Shown: piece by piece, positions 9,504 to 20,093 of the stretch
How positions within the stretch are numbered: the first letter of the stretch is position 1
Layout of the letters: the number at the start of each line of letters is the position of its first letter
Assembly: GCF_900107635.1 (NCBI RefSeq)
Contig: NZ_FNRD01000012.1
Span: 98,583-162,582 of the forward strand
DNA length: 64,000 bases
From: Flavobacterium gillisiae
Lineage (GTDB): Bacteria > Bacteroidota > Bacteroidia > Flavobacteriales > Flavobacteriaceae
Direction: 5' to 3'
Made by a program: the position numbers and the translations under genes
Notes under the pieces: model-generated
Databases searched by the model: none
What the model was told of the DNA's origin: nothing
The model's input: only the letters and a program-made list of their open reading frames with translations

Positions 9504-11147
9504 TTAATTATATTCTCCTACGTACGTAACAATTGATCGAGCTGGAATATCAAACTTAGTAGTGTTTACATTAGCCGATTTTTTTAAATTTGAATCTTCT
9601 GAAGTCACATAAGGAGTTAGCACATTATTTTTTAAAGTAATCCCACTTAAATTAAGTTTATAGGCTCTCGAAGCATCACTATAATTAACAGCTACAATTA
9701 TAAGTTTCTTTTTCGCAACATCCTTATAAGCGGTTAGCATTACATCAGTAGCCGCCGATGCAGCATTTTGATTAGGTATTTGAAGACGTATCGCTCCAGG
9801 GCGTACAAAAAGAGAGAAATTCCCAAACGCCCACAACAATTTTGAATCACGATAAAAACCATCATTTTTACAATAATCTGGAATAGGACCACTAACACCA
9901 TTACTAGCACCATCATCCAAATAAACCAATCCATCCTTATAGTCATATCTACTAAGAGCGGTCCACCATTGCCATGATGAAGCATTCGCTACTGCAATGT
10001 CATTATGAATCGTTCGCGCCACAAACAATGCCGTTTTCATCCCAAGATCTCTTTTATTACCAGAGCCCCCTGGAATTTCAGCGATCCCAGGATTTTCTAA
10101 TATAGAGTATTCCGTTTGCCAATACTTCAGACCAGCTATTTGTTTCACTTTAGAACTTAATTTTTCTCGATAGCTTATCATATCATTTAATGGCCAAACA
10201 GTAAAGTAACTATGGCCCGAAATCACTTTTTTTACATTAGGAAATTGTGCTATATTGTTTGCTGATGAAGGACCAAAAAAAGAATTTATTTGATCGTCTC
10301 TATTTTCCCCATTAACATTTTCATATAAATAATTAATCGTAGCAGCTTCACCAAGAACAATTTCTGTGTTAAGTGACTTTGCTTTTAGCTTATCCGATAA
10401 CAACTTTGTAAAATCATACATTTCTTGATTAGTTGCAGGTGTTCCTTCTTGACTATTTTGTCCATTACTACCTGCCATCCAATCCCACTGAGGTTCATTT
10501 ACTGGACTCAAATAATCAAAAGTAACTCCTTCATTACGTTGCAAATTATCTATACATTCTACCAAGAAATCAGCATAATCAGGAAGCAATCCAGGTTTAA
10601 TATTCATATTGTTTTTCTGTGGTGAAAAAGCCTTTCCGTTTATTGTCATTTGCACAGGTGGACTAACTGTAAATGCCATTAGTTTTTCCACGCCACGACT
10701 TTTAGCTGCTTTTAAAAACCATCTTTGACCTGCTTGTTTAGACCAGTCATACGTTCCATTTGGATTTTGAAAGCATTCAGTTCTTCTCCATTCATCATAA
10801 ATATTACTACTAGCACCTTGCTCCATACTTCCTGAACCTACATAGAATCTCCACATAGACAGACCTATACCCTTAGGATTTCCTGCTGCATCCATTTCCT
10901 TACTAAAAAGTAAATCTGCAATAGCATTTCTTTTTTCGACTGGCCAATTCTTTCCTACAAACTGAGCTCGCCAACCATCAGAAGCACCGAAGCCATCCAT
11001 AGTTTGAAGTTCTTGATTTAAATCAATTTTTATTTCTCTTACATCTGAAGCTATTGGTGGCGGACCAAGATTAACATCTGATGAACAAGCAATAATTAAC
11101 AAGCTTGCAAAAAACAAGCTTGTTAAAGTTCCTTTTATTAGATTCAT
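9504..11147 (-). CDS. GH30 lipoprotein, endo-beta-1,6-galactanase-like
   Basis: This 547-residue protein has a lipobox at LLIIAC (Cys 21), so it is a lipoprotein, probably surface-exposed. The GH30 fold shows the early motif MDGFGASDGWRAQF (50-63), acid/base E218 in SPVNEPQWDW and nucleophile E346 in KYWQTEYSIL. A C-terminal beta-sandwich fills about 440-547. The GFGASDGW start and the residues around the acid/base resemble GH30 endo-beta-1,6-galactanases more than glucosylceramidases or xylanases; this is from memory of the family. It lies just downstream of SusD and would cut the backbone or side chains at the cell surface before import by SusC/SusD. Confidence 0.75.
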   Translation of the reverse strand: MNLIKGTLTSLFFASLLIIACSSDVNLGPPPIASDVREIKIDLNQELQTMDGFGASDGWRAQFVGKNWPVEKRNAIADLLFSKEMDAAGNPKGIGLSMWRFYVGSGSMEQGASSNIYDEWRRTECFQNPNGTYDWSKQAGQRWFLKAAKSRGVEKLMAFTVSPPVQMTINGKAFSPQKNNMNIKPGLLPDYADFLVECIDNLQRNEGVTFDYLSPVNEPQWDWMAGSNGQNSQEGTPATNQEMYDFTKLLSDKLKAKSLNTEIVLGEAATINYLYENVNGENRDDQINSFFGPSSANNIAQFPNVKKVISGHSYFTVWPLNDMISYREKLSSKVKQIAGLKYWQTEYSILENPGIAEIPGGSGNKRDLGMKTALFVARTIHNDIAVANASSWQWWTALSRYDYKDGLVYLDDGASNGVSGPIPDYCKNDGFYRDSKLLWAFGNFSLFVRPGAIRLQIPNQNAASAATDVMLTAYKDVAKKKLIIVAVNYSDASRAYKLNLSGITLKNNVLTPYVTSEDSNLKKSANVNTTKFDIPARSIVTYVGEYN

Positions 11148-11180
11148 AATTTTATAATTTTAGTAATTAATAATATACTC

Positions 11181-12803
11181 TTAATAATTTGGATTCTGGT
11201 TGATCATGCCTCCGCTTCTATCTATTTCAGATTGCGGTATAGGCCAAAGAAGATTTTTGTTTATGTCAAAGTTCGTCCCTTTATCTTGTAGTTCTTTCAA
11301 ATTAGTTGTTTCGTTCTTATCTGTTGACAAAGTAGTATTATACAGTACGAAAGTTCCTGAAGGCCCCATAAGACTTGCTATTACAGGTTTATTAGTACCA
11401 GGGTCTATTTGGCGGCGAATATCGAACAAACGAAGTCCTTCGAAAGCAAATTCCATGCGACGTTCTTTCCAAATAGCTCTAAGAATATTATCCCCCGAAA
11501 CTTTTCCTGACTTTGGTGAAAGTCCGACACGATTTCGAATAATATCAACATCAGCCATTGCTTTACCTGGTGCTAAATGGAAATTTGCCTCTGCTCTTGT
11601 TAGATACATTTCGGCCAAACGTAATACAGGAAGATTAAGCGGAGCATTCCCGAATGTGCTAACGAGTGTGCGACGAGTTGCGACCGGTATATAAAATTTA
11701 CGTATAATTCGTCCTGATTTGCTTTGTCTTATATCCCATATATGAGTAGGGTTATTTGTCTCATCACCATAAGCAGCATCCCCGCTTACCGTAATCGTAC
11801 TGCGACGACGAACAACATCATTTTCAGATAAATAACAGTTTTCCAAATCACTTGTTGGGGTACACCATCCCCATCCATCCATTACATCACCAGCACTAAG
11901 GCTTGGAAAATTATCTTTTGATTCACCTCTCGCTCCTGTGAATGTTGATAATATATTACCCAGTTGTTGAGCAGGATCACTACTCGTTTGAGACTCTAAA
12001 ATAGATTCTACACCATTATGATTTTTAACATTCCATATGCTCAAGAAATTACTTTCCAAAGAAAACCCTCCTTCTGTGATTACCTTACTTGAATACGTTT
12101 CTGCCTCTGCCCATTTCTCTTGGAACAAAGAAACGCGCGCCATCAATGCATAACACGCCCATTTCGTAACTCTTCCTTTATCAGAACCCGCATAAGACGG
12201 TTTTAACAAATCGGCCGCCATCAAAAGATCTTTTTCAATACTTGCGTAAACCTCCTCTTTAGTAGCTCTTTCCAAATTCAAATCCCCTGTCCCTAAAGGA
12301 CTTAATGCCAAGGGTACCCCTCCAAAATTATTTACTAAATCATAGTAATTATAGGCCCGAAGAAATAGGGATTCTCCTAAATATTGATTTTTCTGAACCT
12401 CACTTATAGTAGATTTCGTAATACCCTCTATTGCAACATTACATCCTCCTATGTTTTCGTAACGTGTTTTGAACAAGTCTGAGAGATACCCCATATTATT
12501 AGCAGTCATAAGATACTGAGCTGCAGGAATCATGCCTGATGCATTTTGTCCTGTATTCCCCATCCAAGCATCATCTGTAGCAGTTTCATTTGCCAATCTC
12601 CCTGGAATTAATTGATACCAGTCATAGTGCAAGAAAGCTCTCTTGTATAAATCATTGACAAAAGTTTGACACTCCTGTGTTGTTGAAAAGTAATTGTCAA
12701 GAGTTTGGGTACCTCTTTCATCATGTACTATAAAATCATCACTACAAGAACTAGATATAATACATAAAGTGATAGTGATGATTGATAAAAATATTTTTTT
12801 CAT
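11181..12803 (-). CDS. SusD/RagB-type glycan-binding lipoprotein
   Basis: This 540-residue protein has a lipobox Cys at 20 (IISSSC). It has the typical SusD layout: the N-terminal DNYFSTTQECQTFVNDLYK region, TPR-like helices, and a C-terminal block with FAFEGLRLFDIRR followed by LLWPIPQSEI and the family ending NQNPNY. It is the surface lid of the SusC transporter encoded 10 bp upstream in the operon. The pair binds and imports oligosaccharides released by the GH30 lipoprotein. Family certain; the ligand is inferred from neighbours. Confidence 0.95.
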   Translation of the reverse strand: MKKIFLSIITITLCIISSSCSDDFIVHDERGTQTLDNYFSTTQECQTFVNDLYKRAFLHYDWYQLIPGRLANETATDDAWMGNTGQNASGMIPAAQYLMTANNMGYLSDLFKTRYENIGGCNVAIEGITKSTISEVQKNQYLGESLFLRAYNYYDLVNNFGGVPLALSPLGTGDLNLERATKEEVYASIEKDLLMAADLLKPSYAGSDKGRVTKWACYALMARVSLFQEKWAEAETYSSKVITEGGFSLESNFLSIWNVKNHNGVESILESQTSSDPAQQLGNILSTFTGARGESKDNFPSLSAGDVMDGWGWCTPTSDLENCYLSENDVVRRRSTITVSGDAAYGDETNNPTHIWDIRQSKSGRIIRKFYIPVATRRTLVSTFGNAPLNLPVLRLAEMYLTRAEANFHLAPGKAMADVDIIRNRVGLSPKSGKVSGDNILRAIWKERRMEFAFEGLRLFDIRRQIDPGTNKPVIASLMGPSGTFVLYNTTLSTDKNETTNLKELQDKGTNFDINKNLLWPIPQSEIDRSGGMINQNPNY

Positions 12804-12813
12804 AATTTTTTAT

Positions 12814-15800
12814 TTAAAATGTTACATTTAAGCCGAATAAAATCGTTTTTTGAACTGGATAGTTCCATCCTCCAAATCCAAATCCAAGTACATCTCCACC
12901 TACCTCAGGTTCTACACCAGAGTATTTTGTTAAAGTAAGTAGATTTTGACCTGATAATGAACATCTGATTTTATCGAATCCCATTTTATTATTGATTGTA
13001 TATCCAAATTGGATATTCTTTAACCGAACGAAGGATCCATCTTCAACATAATAGGATGAAAACTTAGAGAAATTTTGATTGTTGTCTGTTTGTGACAAGC
13101 GTGGAATTGATGTAGATGTCCCTTCACCATGCCATGCCAAGTCTGACAAGCCACTTATTTTATTGTTTCTAGAAAGAGCATTATAGAGTTCGTTTTTATT
13201 TTGATTTACTAAATCATTCCCGATACTGGAATAGATGTTAGCCAAAAAGTCAAATCTTTTATAAGAAGCATTTAAATTTAGACCTACCGTGTATTTTGCC
13301 CACGGAGAGCCTATTTTTGTTCTATCATCAGCATTTAGTATACCATCGCCATTTACATCCGTAAATCGAACATCTCCTACTTTAGCGTTTGGCTGTAAAA
13401 AAACACCAACATTATTTGTGTGCGAGTTTAGCTCAAATTGATTTTGAAACAAACCATCAGCTTTATAGCCATAGAAATAACCCGGCTCATCATTTTCAAC
13501 GGTTAACGTTTTTTCTCCAAATCCAAATAATTGTTCATTAGCAGCACTAAGCTTAATCATCTTTACATTTGTATTAGTAAAGTTTAAATTTGCTCCATAA
13601 TTAAAATCACCGACATTATTTTTATAAGACAAACTAAACTCGAGACCTTGTGATCTCATCGAACCTACATTAGACCATATACGAGCATCATTTGGATATC
13701 CACTATAATTAGGGTATGATTTTTGGAATAACATATTCTCAGTAGTTTTTCTATATGCTTCTATGGTTCCTGACAGTTTATTGCTGAATAGTCCAAAATC
13801 TACTCCTGCATTTATATCCTCTACTGTCTCCCACTTTATGTCTTTATTTGGTACAGCACTTGGATAAGTAGTATTTACCACTTGATCTCCAAAAGTATAA
13901 AAATTTTGTCCTAGCTTAGAAAGATATACACTTGCTGGCAAGTTTTGATTTCCAACTTTTCCCCAACCTACTCTAAACTTAAGATCACTTAAAACATCTG
14001 AAACATCAGACATGAATTTTTCATTGGAAGCTCTCCATGCAAAGGAAGCAGAAGGAAAAGAAGCCCACTTATTATTTGCTAAAAATTTAGAAGATCCATC
14101 GCGTCTGTATGTTGCTGTCAAATAATATTTGCTATCAAAATTATAAGTCAAACGACTCAAATAGGACATGATGGAATTTGTATAAGACGTTCCATAAGTT
14201 TTTGGATTTAATGTCCCGGCATTTAATTCTTGTAAATTGTCATTATTATTAGGAAGAGCTTGTATAGACCCATATAAATTTGCACCATTATATTCTTCAG
14301 CCGTATTACCCACCATAAGAGAAAAATCGTGCTTTTCGCCCAATGTTTTCATATATGTTGCTGTATTTTGGATACTCCAAGAACGAGTCAAATTAGTGCT
14401 GCGTGAAAGTGAGTTAATCAATTGACTCTCATGAGCAACATCAATTATAAAATCAGGGTTAAAATTATCCGAAATATTAGAATTCAACTCAAAGGAACCT
14501 TGTGAACGAATAATTAAACCCTTTACAGGAGTTATTTGAATATACCCATTAGTAGCAAGCGCATAATTTTTGGTTTTGGATTTAAATCTTTTAACCAATG
14601 CCACTGGATTCCATACATAAGAAGGCGATCTGGCATAGATACTAAATTCATTCTCATCTCCCGTCAATTGATCCGCAGGTTTGTAAATTGGAGTGATAGG
14701 GTCAATTCTATCAAAATCAGCCCAATTTCCCGGATTGCCATAGGATTCATATCTGGGGTTAAGTGAGTAACCTGCTGATATCTTTTTTGAAAATTTATAA
14801 TCTGATGAAATACGTGAAGTGAATTTTTCCCATCCTCCTTTTTCGTAAAAAGAATCTTGTTTGTAATAGTTTAAACTTACAGCAAAAGTATGCTTCTCAG
14901 TCCCGCCTTGCAGCCCAAAACTTATATTTCTAACAGCTGCTCTTTCTCTAATTCCTGCATTCCACCAATCTGTAGACTTCCCTCTATAACTAGCAGGGTC
15001 ACCAAACTCAGCAGGAAGTCCAGAGGCTACCGCTGCAGTATTAAAAATAGTTGCATACTCCTCAGCATCTGCCATATGGTATGGGTTTTTCATAAACTGA
15101 ATCCCGTAGCTCGTGTCAAAATTAAAAGTAGTTTCTCCCTTTTTACCTCGCTTAGTAGTAATTAGAATCACACCATTTGAAGCTCTACTTCCGTAAATTG
15201 CACTTGCAGAGGCATCCTTAAGTATCTCCATACTCTCTATTTCATTCGTATTTAAAAAATTAATATTGGTTCCCATTGGTATACCATCTATTACATAAAG
15301 AGGATCTGTACTTAAATTAATAGTTGAAATTCCTCGAATAAGCACTTTTGGCACGGAGCCAGGCCCTCCACTATTCACAACCTGTATCCCTGCTGCTTTT
15401 CCTTGCAAAGATTCAGCTGCATTACCTACTGTCATTGTTTTTAATTCCTTTCCTTTCACTGTTGCGATAGAGCTGGTTAGATCACTCTTCTTTACAGAAG
15501 CAAAACCAATTACGACTATCTCATCTAAGTTGTTATCAGAGCTTTCAAGCACAACATTAATAATAGTATTTGCTTCTACTTTCACTAATTTAGTATTGAA
15601 CCCAATATAAGAAAATTCAATTTCTGCTTGTTTATTAGGTACATTAAGTGAATAATTACCGTTAATATCTGTAATTGAACCAATCGTTGTTCCTTTTAGA
15701 ATAACATTTACGCCAACAAGAGGTTCTTTTTTTGAGTCTGACACCTTACCTTTTACAGTGATCTGACCTATGGCCATTACACTAAACAAAAGAGTTGTAA

Positions 15801-15825
15801 CAAACCATATAGTTTTTAGTTTCAT
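12814..15825 (-). CDS. SusC/RagA-type TonB-dependent outer-membrane transporter
   Basis: This 1003-residue protein has a signal peptide ending MAIGQ (21). An N-terminal carboxypeptidase-like beta-sandwich (about 22-100) contains VKGKVSDSKKEPLVGVNVIL. A TonB box-like stretch (LDEIVVIGF) and the plug domain with PLYVIDGIPMG follow, then a long beta-barrel ending in the aromatic GLNVTF. It imports oligosaccharides across the outer membrane with energy from TonB. It is paired with the SusD gene 10 bp downstream and preceded by a glycan-binding lipoprotein gene. Confidence 0.95.
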   Translation of the reverse strand: MKLKTIWFVTTLLFSVMAIGQITVKGKVSDSKKEPLVGVNVILKGTTIGSITDINGNYSLNVPNKQAEIEFSYIGFNTKLVKVEANTIINVVLESSDNNLDEIVVIGFASVKKSDLTSSIATVKGKELKTMTVGNAAESLQGKAAGIQVVNSGGPGSVPKVLIRGISTINLSTDPLYVIDGIPMGTNINFLNTNEIESMEILKDASASAIYGSRASNGVILITTKRGKKGETTFNFDTSYGIQFMKNPYHMADAEEYATIFNTAAVASGLPAEFGDPASYRGKSTDWWNAGIRERAAVRNISFGLQGGTEKHTFAVSLNYYKQDSFYEKGGWEKFTSRISSDYKFSKKISAGYSLNPRYESYGNPGNWADFDRIDPITPIYKPADQLTGDENEFSIYARSPSYVWNPVALVKRFKSKTKNYALATNGYIQITPVKGLIIRSQGSFELNSNISDNFNPDFIIDVAHESQLINSLSRSTNLTRSWSIQNTATYMKTLGEKHDFSLMVGNTAEEYNGANLYGSIQALPNNNDNLQELNAGTLNPKTYGTSYTNSIMSYLSRLTYNFDSKYYLTATYRRDGSSKFLANNKWASFPSASFAWRASNEKFMSDVSDVLSDLKFRVGWGKVGNQNLPASVYLSKLGQNFYTFGDQVVNTTYPSAVPNKDIKWETVEDINAGVDFGLFSNKLSGTIEAYRKTTENMLFQKSYPNYSGYPNDARIWSNVGSMRSQGLEFSLSYKNNVGDFNYGANLNFTNTNVKMIKLSAANEQLFGFGEKTLTVENDEPGYFYGYKADGLFQNQFELNSHTNNVGVFLQPNAKVGDVRFTDVNGDGILNADDRTKIGSPWAKYTVGLNLNASYKRFDFLANIYSSIGNDLVNQNKNELYNALSRNNKISGLSDLAWHGEGTSTSIPRLSQTDNNQNFSKFSSYYVEDGSFVRLKNIQFGYTINNKMGFDKIRCSLSGQNLLTLTKYSGVEPEVGGDVLGFGFGGWNYPVQKTILFGLNVTF

Positions 15826-15842
15826 ATTAATTTTCTTTTAAA

Positions 15843-17189
15843 TTATTTTTTTATTAAAGTAGCTCTTTCTAATTCCGTGTCAAGCGTAAAAATATAAGTG
15901 CCCGCAGCTACTCCACTGTATGTAGCATTTCCTCCTCCTAGGTAGGGAGTTACACCAAAAGTATCTAGTCTCCAAAATGGATACCAATTATTACCTGTAA
16001 TGGTCATTTGTACACCTGTTCCATCTAATGTTATTTCTCTTGATAATCTATATGGATTTGACGGATCAGCTGAAAGTGCAAGAGCTGTAGAATTAGGATT
16101 CCAACCTCCATTTGCCATACCACCACCAGCTATAGTTATAGGCGTAGTACTCAAATTTATTGGAGCAGAAGTTGGTGTATAAGATGTTACTGTATAAACT
16201 AAATCAATTGGATTAACTGTAATTTGATAATATCCTTTTGTAGGCAGGATAACTGGTTTAGAAGTTATACTATTTTGAAATGATCCTGTAGAAGACAATC
16301 CAAAAGTGTGAGGCTCATATGAGGTATCTTGTCCTAGAAAAAAGATTTCCTTATTATCTGAATTTGCATAATATTTAAAAGTAAATACATTACCTACTTT
16401 CTTATGAAACAACATTGGCACTCCAAACGCATCACTAGTCAAATTTGAATTAACAGGAAGATCCGTTAAAAACATAGAGGTCAATCCATCTGCAACAGCA
16501 AAATTGACTTTAGTAGTTTCTTGATTTGGAGTAAGAAAATTATCTTTAACCGTTATTGATATATCATAAGATTGAAGAACTCCTGGAATAGAAAAGGTTT
16601 TACTATAATTATATGATTTTACTCCTCCTACAGCAACAACATCATTAATTCCCAAACTTGGAGAACTTACAATTATGTTGTCAATCCCCGTGTAATCTTG
16701 AGCATTGAAACTAATAGTAACTTTTGTGTCACTTGATTTAAAAACCACACTATTATTTACAGGTTTTAAATTGGTTAATTTTGGCGCTTCAAAGTCCCCG
16801 TCAAGCCTTAATCCTATCTTTTTTGTTACAACATTTCCAGAAACATCCGTAAGTATTAATTCAACTTCAAATTTATCTGTAATTAGTTTATCCTGAGGAA
16901 TCAAAAAAGAATAACTAAGCTCATATGCTTTAAGTAAAGGATCTGTGGAGAACGTGATCACTTTATCCAATTGTAGTTCCATTATTTTAATTTGAACTGA
17001 TTTTAAGCCTAAATCATCATTTAGTGAGGCTTTAATCTCAAATTTTCTATTAGGCCCCCCATAAATTTCATTTGACTCCAAGGATATAGTGGGGTCACCC
17101 GAAGCTGGAAAATTTGACTCGCTATTATCACAGCCCGTAATGGCTGTTAATAAAAGAAGAAATAATAATAATAATTTCATTGTTTTCAT
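15843..17189 (-). CDS. SusE/SusF-like surface glycan-binding lipoprotein
   Basis: About 448 residues from the ATG at 17189. This start yields a lipoprotein signal (lipobox Cys 20 in TAITGC). The longer GTG frame from 17270 would overlap the end of the upstream GH2 gene. Ig-like domains fill the first half. The C-terminal quarter has the repeat style of SusE/SusF, with GYYQITVNPIDLVYTV and a final GTYIFTLDTELERATLIKK-type ending. Such proteins bind glycan at the cell surface and have no catalytic site. It lies directly upstream of susC in the operon. The ligand is not predictable from sequence. Confidence 0.75.
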   Translation of the reverse strand: MKTMKLLLLFLLLLTAITGCDNSESNFPASGDPTISLESNEIYGGPNRKFEIKASLNDDLGLKSVQIKIMELQLDKVITFSTDPLLKAYELSYSFLIPQDKLITDKFEVELILTDVSGNVVTKKIGLRLDGDFEAPKLTNLKPVNNSVVFKSSDTKVTISFNAQDYTGIDNIIVSSPSLGINDVVAVGGVKSYNYSKTFSIPGVLQSYDISITVKDNFLTPNQETTKVNFAVADGLTSMFLTDLPVNSNLTSDAFGVPMLFHKKVGNVFTFKYYANSDNKEIFFLGQDTSYEPHTFGLSSTGSFQNSITSKPVILPTKGYYQITVNPIDLVYTVTSYTPTSAPINLSTTPITIAGGGMANGGWNPNSTALALSADPSNPYRLSREITLDGTGVQMTITGNNWYPFWRLDTFGVTPYLGGGNATYSGVAAGTYIFTLDTELERATLIKK

Positions 17190-17244
17190 GGTTAATAGAA
17201 TTTGGTTAGTATAAATAAATTGTTTTTGGTAATAATAATATTGT

Positions 17245-20037
17245 TTAATAAACACTGGTGGGTGAATCACTAATTTTGTTCTTCTCTTCTGATAAAATTA
17301 ATTTCAAAGAGTCAGGATTTTTTATCGTTGCTGGATTAAATGATTCACTGTTCATGTAATTAAGGATGGAGATTAACATCTGTTTTACCACAGGTCGTTC
17401 CATTAAATCCTTTGACAAATCAAAAGAAGCGATTACTAGTTTTCCTGAACCAATACTTCCTTCAAAAAGTGATGCCAGTTTGCGGTTATTTGCAAAATTA
17501 TCTACCATTTCAACTAACGGATTCCCACCAATAATACTGTCTACTATTAAGGTTGTAGAATTAACATTTAAATCCCACCACTGCCAATCAGTATGCATAT
17601 CAGTAGGAAAATCTGAAAAAACTTTATGCATTGGATCACAAAGTACACCCATAGTTCCTGCTTGTTTAGGGAAATGAACAGGACTCCAAAAAACGGGAAC
17701 AAATTTTCCTTCAATTCCTTTAATTTTCTTCCAATCTGGATTTAATAATACTTTATGACCTGCATCGAGTAGCTTATACGCTTCTTCAAGACTACGAGTA
17801 TAAACTACTTTACCATAATCGATTGTTTGCTGTTGCGGATAAACCCACACATTCCATTCATTTTTGTAATCAGTATCTTTTAAAGCTACTTTGACTGTCA
17901 ACTTAGTAGCCTTAGTTATTTTTTGAAGACTTTCATTAATATCAAGCACTTCTTGATTATACCCTGATTTAATTGTTCTTTTTTTTGATCCTGACGCTAG
18001 TAGAATGTCATTATCCATGATACTCCATTCTATTACTTTCTCGTTTAAAGGATTACCTGAATAATTACTTACGTCTAAAGCAGCAACAAAAGATTCATTG
18101 TTAGTGTATGTTGCTTTAGGGAAACGGATAAGAGGAACGACTGGGGATGAAAATTGTCTAAATCCTTCTGCAGAAATTAAATTTTTACTATCCCAAAAAG
18201 CATCTAATAATCCTACCAAAGCAGTCCCTTGACCTGGAAAGTCGTGTAAGTCCAGTAATTGAAATCCACTAATTCCTGCCGTTTTTAAGGCTCTTTCTAT
18301 CTCCTCTTTATAAAGTATTACTGCTAATTTACCTGAAGCTTTAGTATAATCTTCGGCCTTACTAATCAATCCCTTGCGTTCTAAATCTTCTTTTACTGCC
18401 TTAAAATTTAGCGGTTCTAAAACCCCTGTGTATTTAGAAATTTCATCTATTTTAGGATACACAGCGTACTGTCCTATTTCATGCGTAATTAAAGGTAATG
18501 TTATATCCTGCACTGCCGCTGAATAATCTTTGTTGAATGTTGGAGGTTCACTATTAAACACGCCTTGCCCTCTTACCCATCCTTTGTTAGTCCATTGGGT
18601 AATAAAGAAATCATCTTCTAATTCAGGCAAAAGCCCATGTCCTTTTTCAAAAGTAAAAGAAGTACTAGTATAAAGATGTCTATTGTCTTTGCCTTTAAAA
18701 TTCTTAACCATTTCGTTTAAAAATGACATATCACCTTGTAATTCGTTGCCCATAGACCACATACAAAAAGAGGGATGATTACCATATTCATCAATCATGT
18801 GCTGTGCTTCAGAATACAAAAAATCATTAACTCCTTGATCCTGACCAATATTTAGAATCCAAACAGGAAGCTCTACCTGCAAGTAAAAACCCATTTCATC
18901 TGCTACTTCAAAAGCGGCTTCTGGCGGACACCAAGAATGAAAACGAAGGTGATTTAAACCCCATTTTTTAGCAGTCCCAAATACTTTTTCCCATCCTTTT
19001 TTGTCCATTGGAGGATGCCCTGTAAGCGGGAAAATATTACATTCTAATGTTCCTCTTAAAAAAACAGCTTTATTGTTTACGGTAAGAACAGTACCCTTTT
19101 TAGAAAACTTTCGCATCCCAAAATCGACAACTTTTTCTGATTTGTACTTCGCTGTTTTTACTTCAACTTTTAGTTCATATAACTCAGGAGAAAATTCACT
19201 CCAAAGCTTTATATCTTTACCCATATTATAGTCAAACTCTGCAACAGATTCTCCTTTTTCTATTTGAACCTTTTGCGTAACAGCTGTTATCGATTTTTTA
19301 CTTTTTTTATGGATAGCAACAATATTTAACACTCCTTTTTGAGTGCTTTTTGAATTATTCTTTAACGTAACAGATACTTTAATTTTATTTAAATCGATAT
19401 CCGGTTGTACTTGCAAATTAGAGACATGAACAGCATCTACAGCTTCAATATTCATTTCTCCAATAATACCATTCCAAATAATTTGAGTCATATTAGTGTA
19501 AGCATGCGCCATGTTTTCTAAGCTGATATCAAACTGCTTTCTATTATCGACCCTAACTGTTATTCTTTGCGTTTTACCAGGAATTAAATAATTAGACAAA
19601 TCAAAATAATGAGGGGAAACCAAACTATTTTGTCCTGCCGAAACCTCCTTACCATCCACCCAAACATTGGTTTTCCAAATTACTCGTTCCAATTTCAATA
19701 TCAATTGCTTTCCTTTCCAACCTTTTGGAATCGAGACTTTGCGAGTGTACCATGCTGCGCCTATATAGCTGTTTTTTCGAGTTAAGTGACTTAATTGCGG
19801 CTTCTCTAAACTTGGTTTAAGTTTGTTAGGAATTCCTATCCTTGCATCATCGGTAGTACCCGGCAACTGTATTACTTGATTAAAAATCTTGTTTTGCCAC
19901 CCGTTCTGCAAGCCAATATCTGTGCTGTCTAATTGTACCGTCCATTGTCCAGAAATATCGATTGTTTTTTTATTCAAGGAGGGACTCCACGAACAAAGCA
20001 AAAACGAGCTAACGATTAACAATAAAATGTTTTTCAT
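17245..20037 (-). CDS. GH2 glycoside hydrolase, divergent long form
   Basis: This 930-residue protein has an N-terminal hydrophobic signal (1-18). A GH2 jelly roll contains AAWYTRKVSIPKGW. The TIM barrel carries HLRFHSWCPPEAAFEVADE (363-381), acid/base E432 in MWSMGNELQGD and probable nucleophile E520 in LITHEIGQY. About 300 residues follow the barrel, of which the last 200 contain a Rossmann-like or glutamine-amidotransferase-like segment (HKVLLNPDW to SGKLVIASFDLS). The HSWCPPEAAF group differs from LacZ-like GH2, so activity could be beta-galactosidase, beta-glucuronidase or another. It ends 55 bp before the lipoprotein start at 17189. Confidence 0.8.
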   Translation of the reverse strand: MKNILLLIVSSFLLCSWSPSLNKKTIDISGQWTVQLDSTDIGLQNGWQNKIFNQVIQLPGTTDDARIGIPNKLKPSLEKPQLSHLTRKNSYIGAAWYTRKVSIPKGWKGKQLILKLERVIWKTNVWVDGKEVSAGQNSLVSPHYFDLSNYLIPGKTQRITVRVDNRKQFDISLENMAHAYTNMTQIIWNGIIGEMNIEAVDAVHVSNLQVQPDIDLNKIKVSVTLKNNSKSTQKGVLNIVAIHKKSKKSITAVTQKVQIEKGESVAEFDYNMGKDIKLWSEFSPELYELKVEVKTAKYKSEKVVDFGMRKFSKKGTVLTVNNKAVFLRGTLECNIFPLTGHPPMDKKGWEKVFGTAKKWGLNHLRFHSWCPPEAAFEVADEMGFYLQVELPVWILNIGQDQGVNDFLYSEAQHMIDEYGNHPSFCMWSMGNELQGDMSFLNEMVKNFKGKDNRHLYTSTSFTFEKGHGLLPELEDDFFITQWTNKGWVRGQGVFNSEPPTFNKDYSAAVQDITLPLITHEIGQYAVYPKIDEISKYTGVLEPLNFKAVKEDLERKGLISKAEDYTKASGKLAVILYKEEIERALKTAGISGFQLLDLHDFPGQGTALVGLLDAFWDSKNLISAEGFRQFSSPVVPLIRFPKATYTNNESFVAALDVSNYSGNPLNEKVIEWSIMDNDILLASGSKKRTIKSGYNQEVLDINESLQKITKATKLTVKVALKDTDYKNEWNVWVYPQQQTIDYGKVVYTRSLEEAYKLLDAGHKVLLNPDWKKIKGIEGKFVPVFWSPVHFPKQAGTMGVLCDPMHKVFSDFPTDMHTDWQWWDLNVNSTTLIVDSIIGGNPLVEMVDNFANNRKLASLFEGSIGSGKLVIASFDLSKDLMERPVVKQMLISILNYMNSESFNPATIKNPDSLKLILSEEKNKISDSPTSVY

Positions 20038-20093
20038 TTTGATTTATTTTTATAATTAAATTTAATCGGCAATAACACACTGCACAATTGCAA

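Noticed and set aside
11200..11694. 164-residue plus-strand frame
   Set aside because: It lies fully within the susD gene on the other strand and has no family motif.
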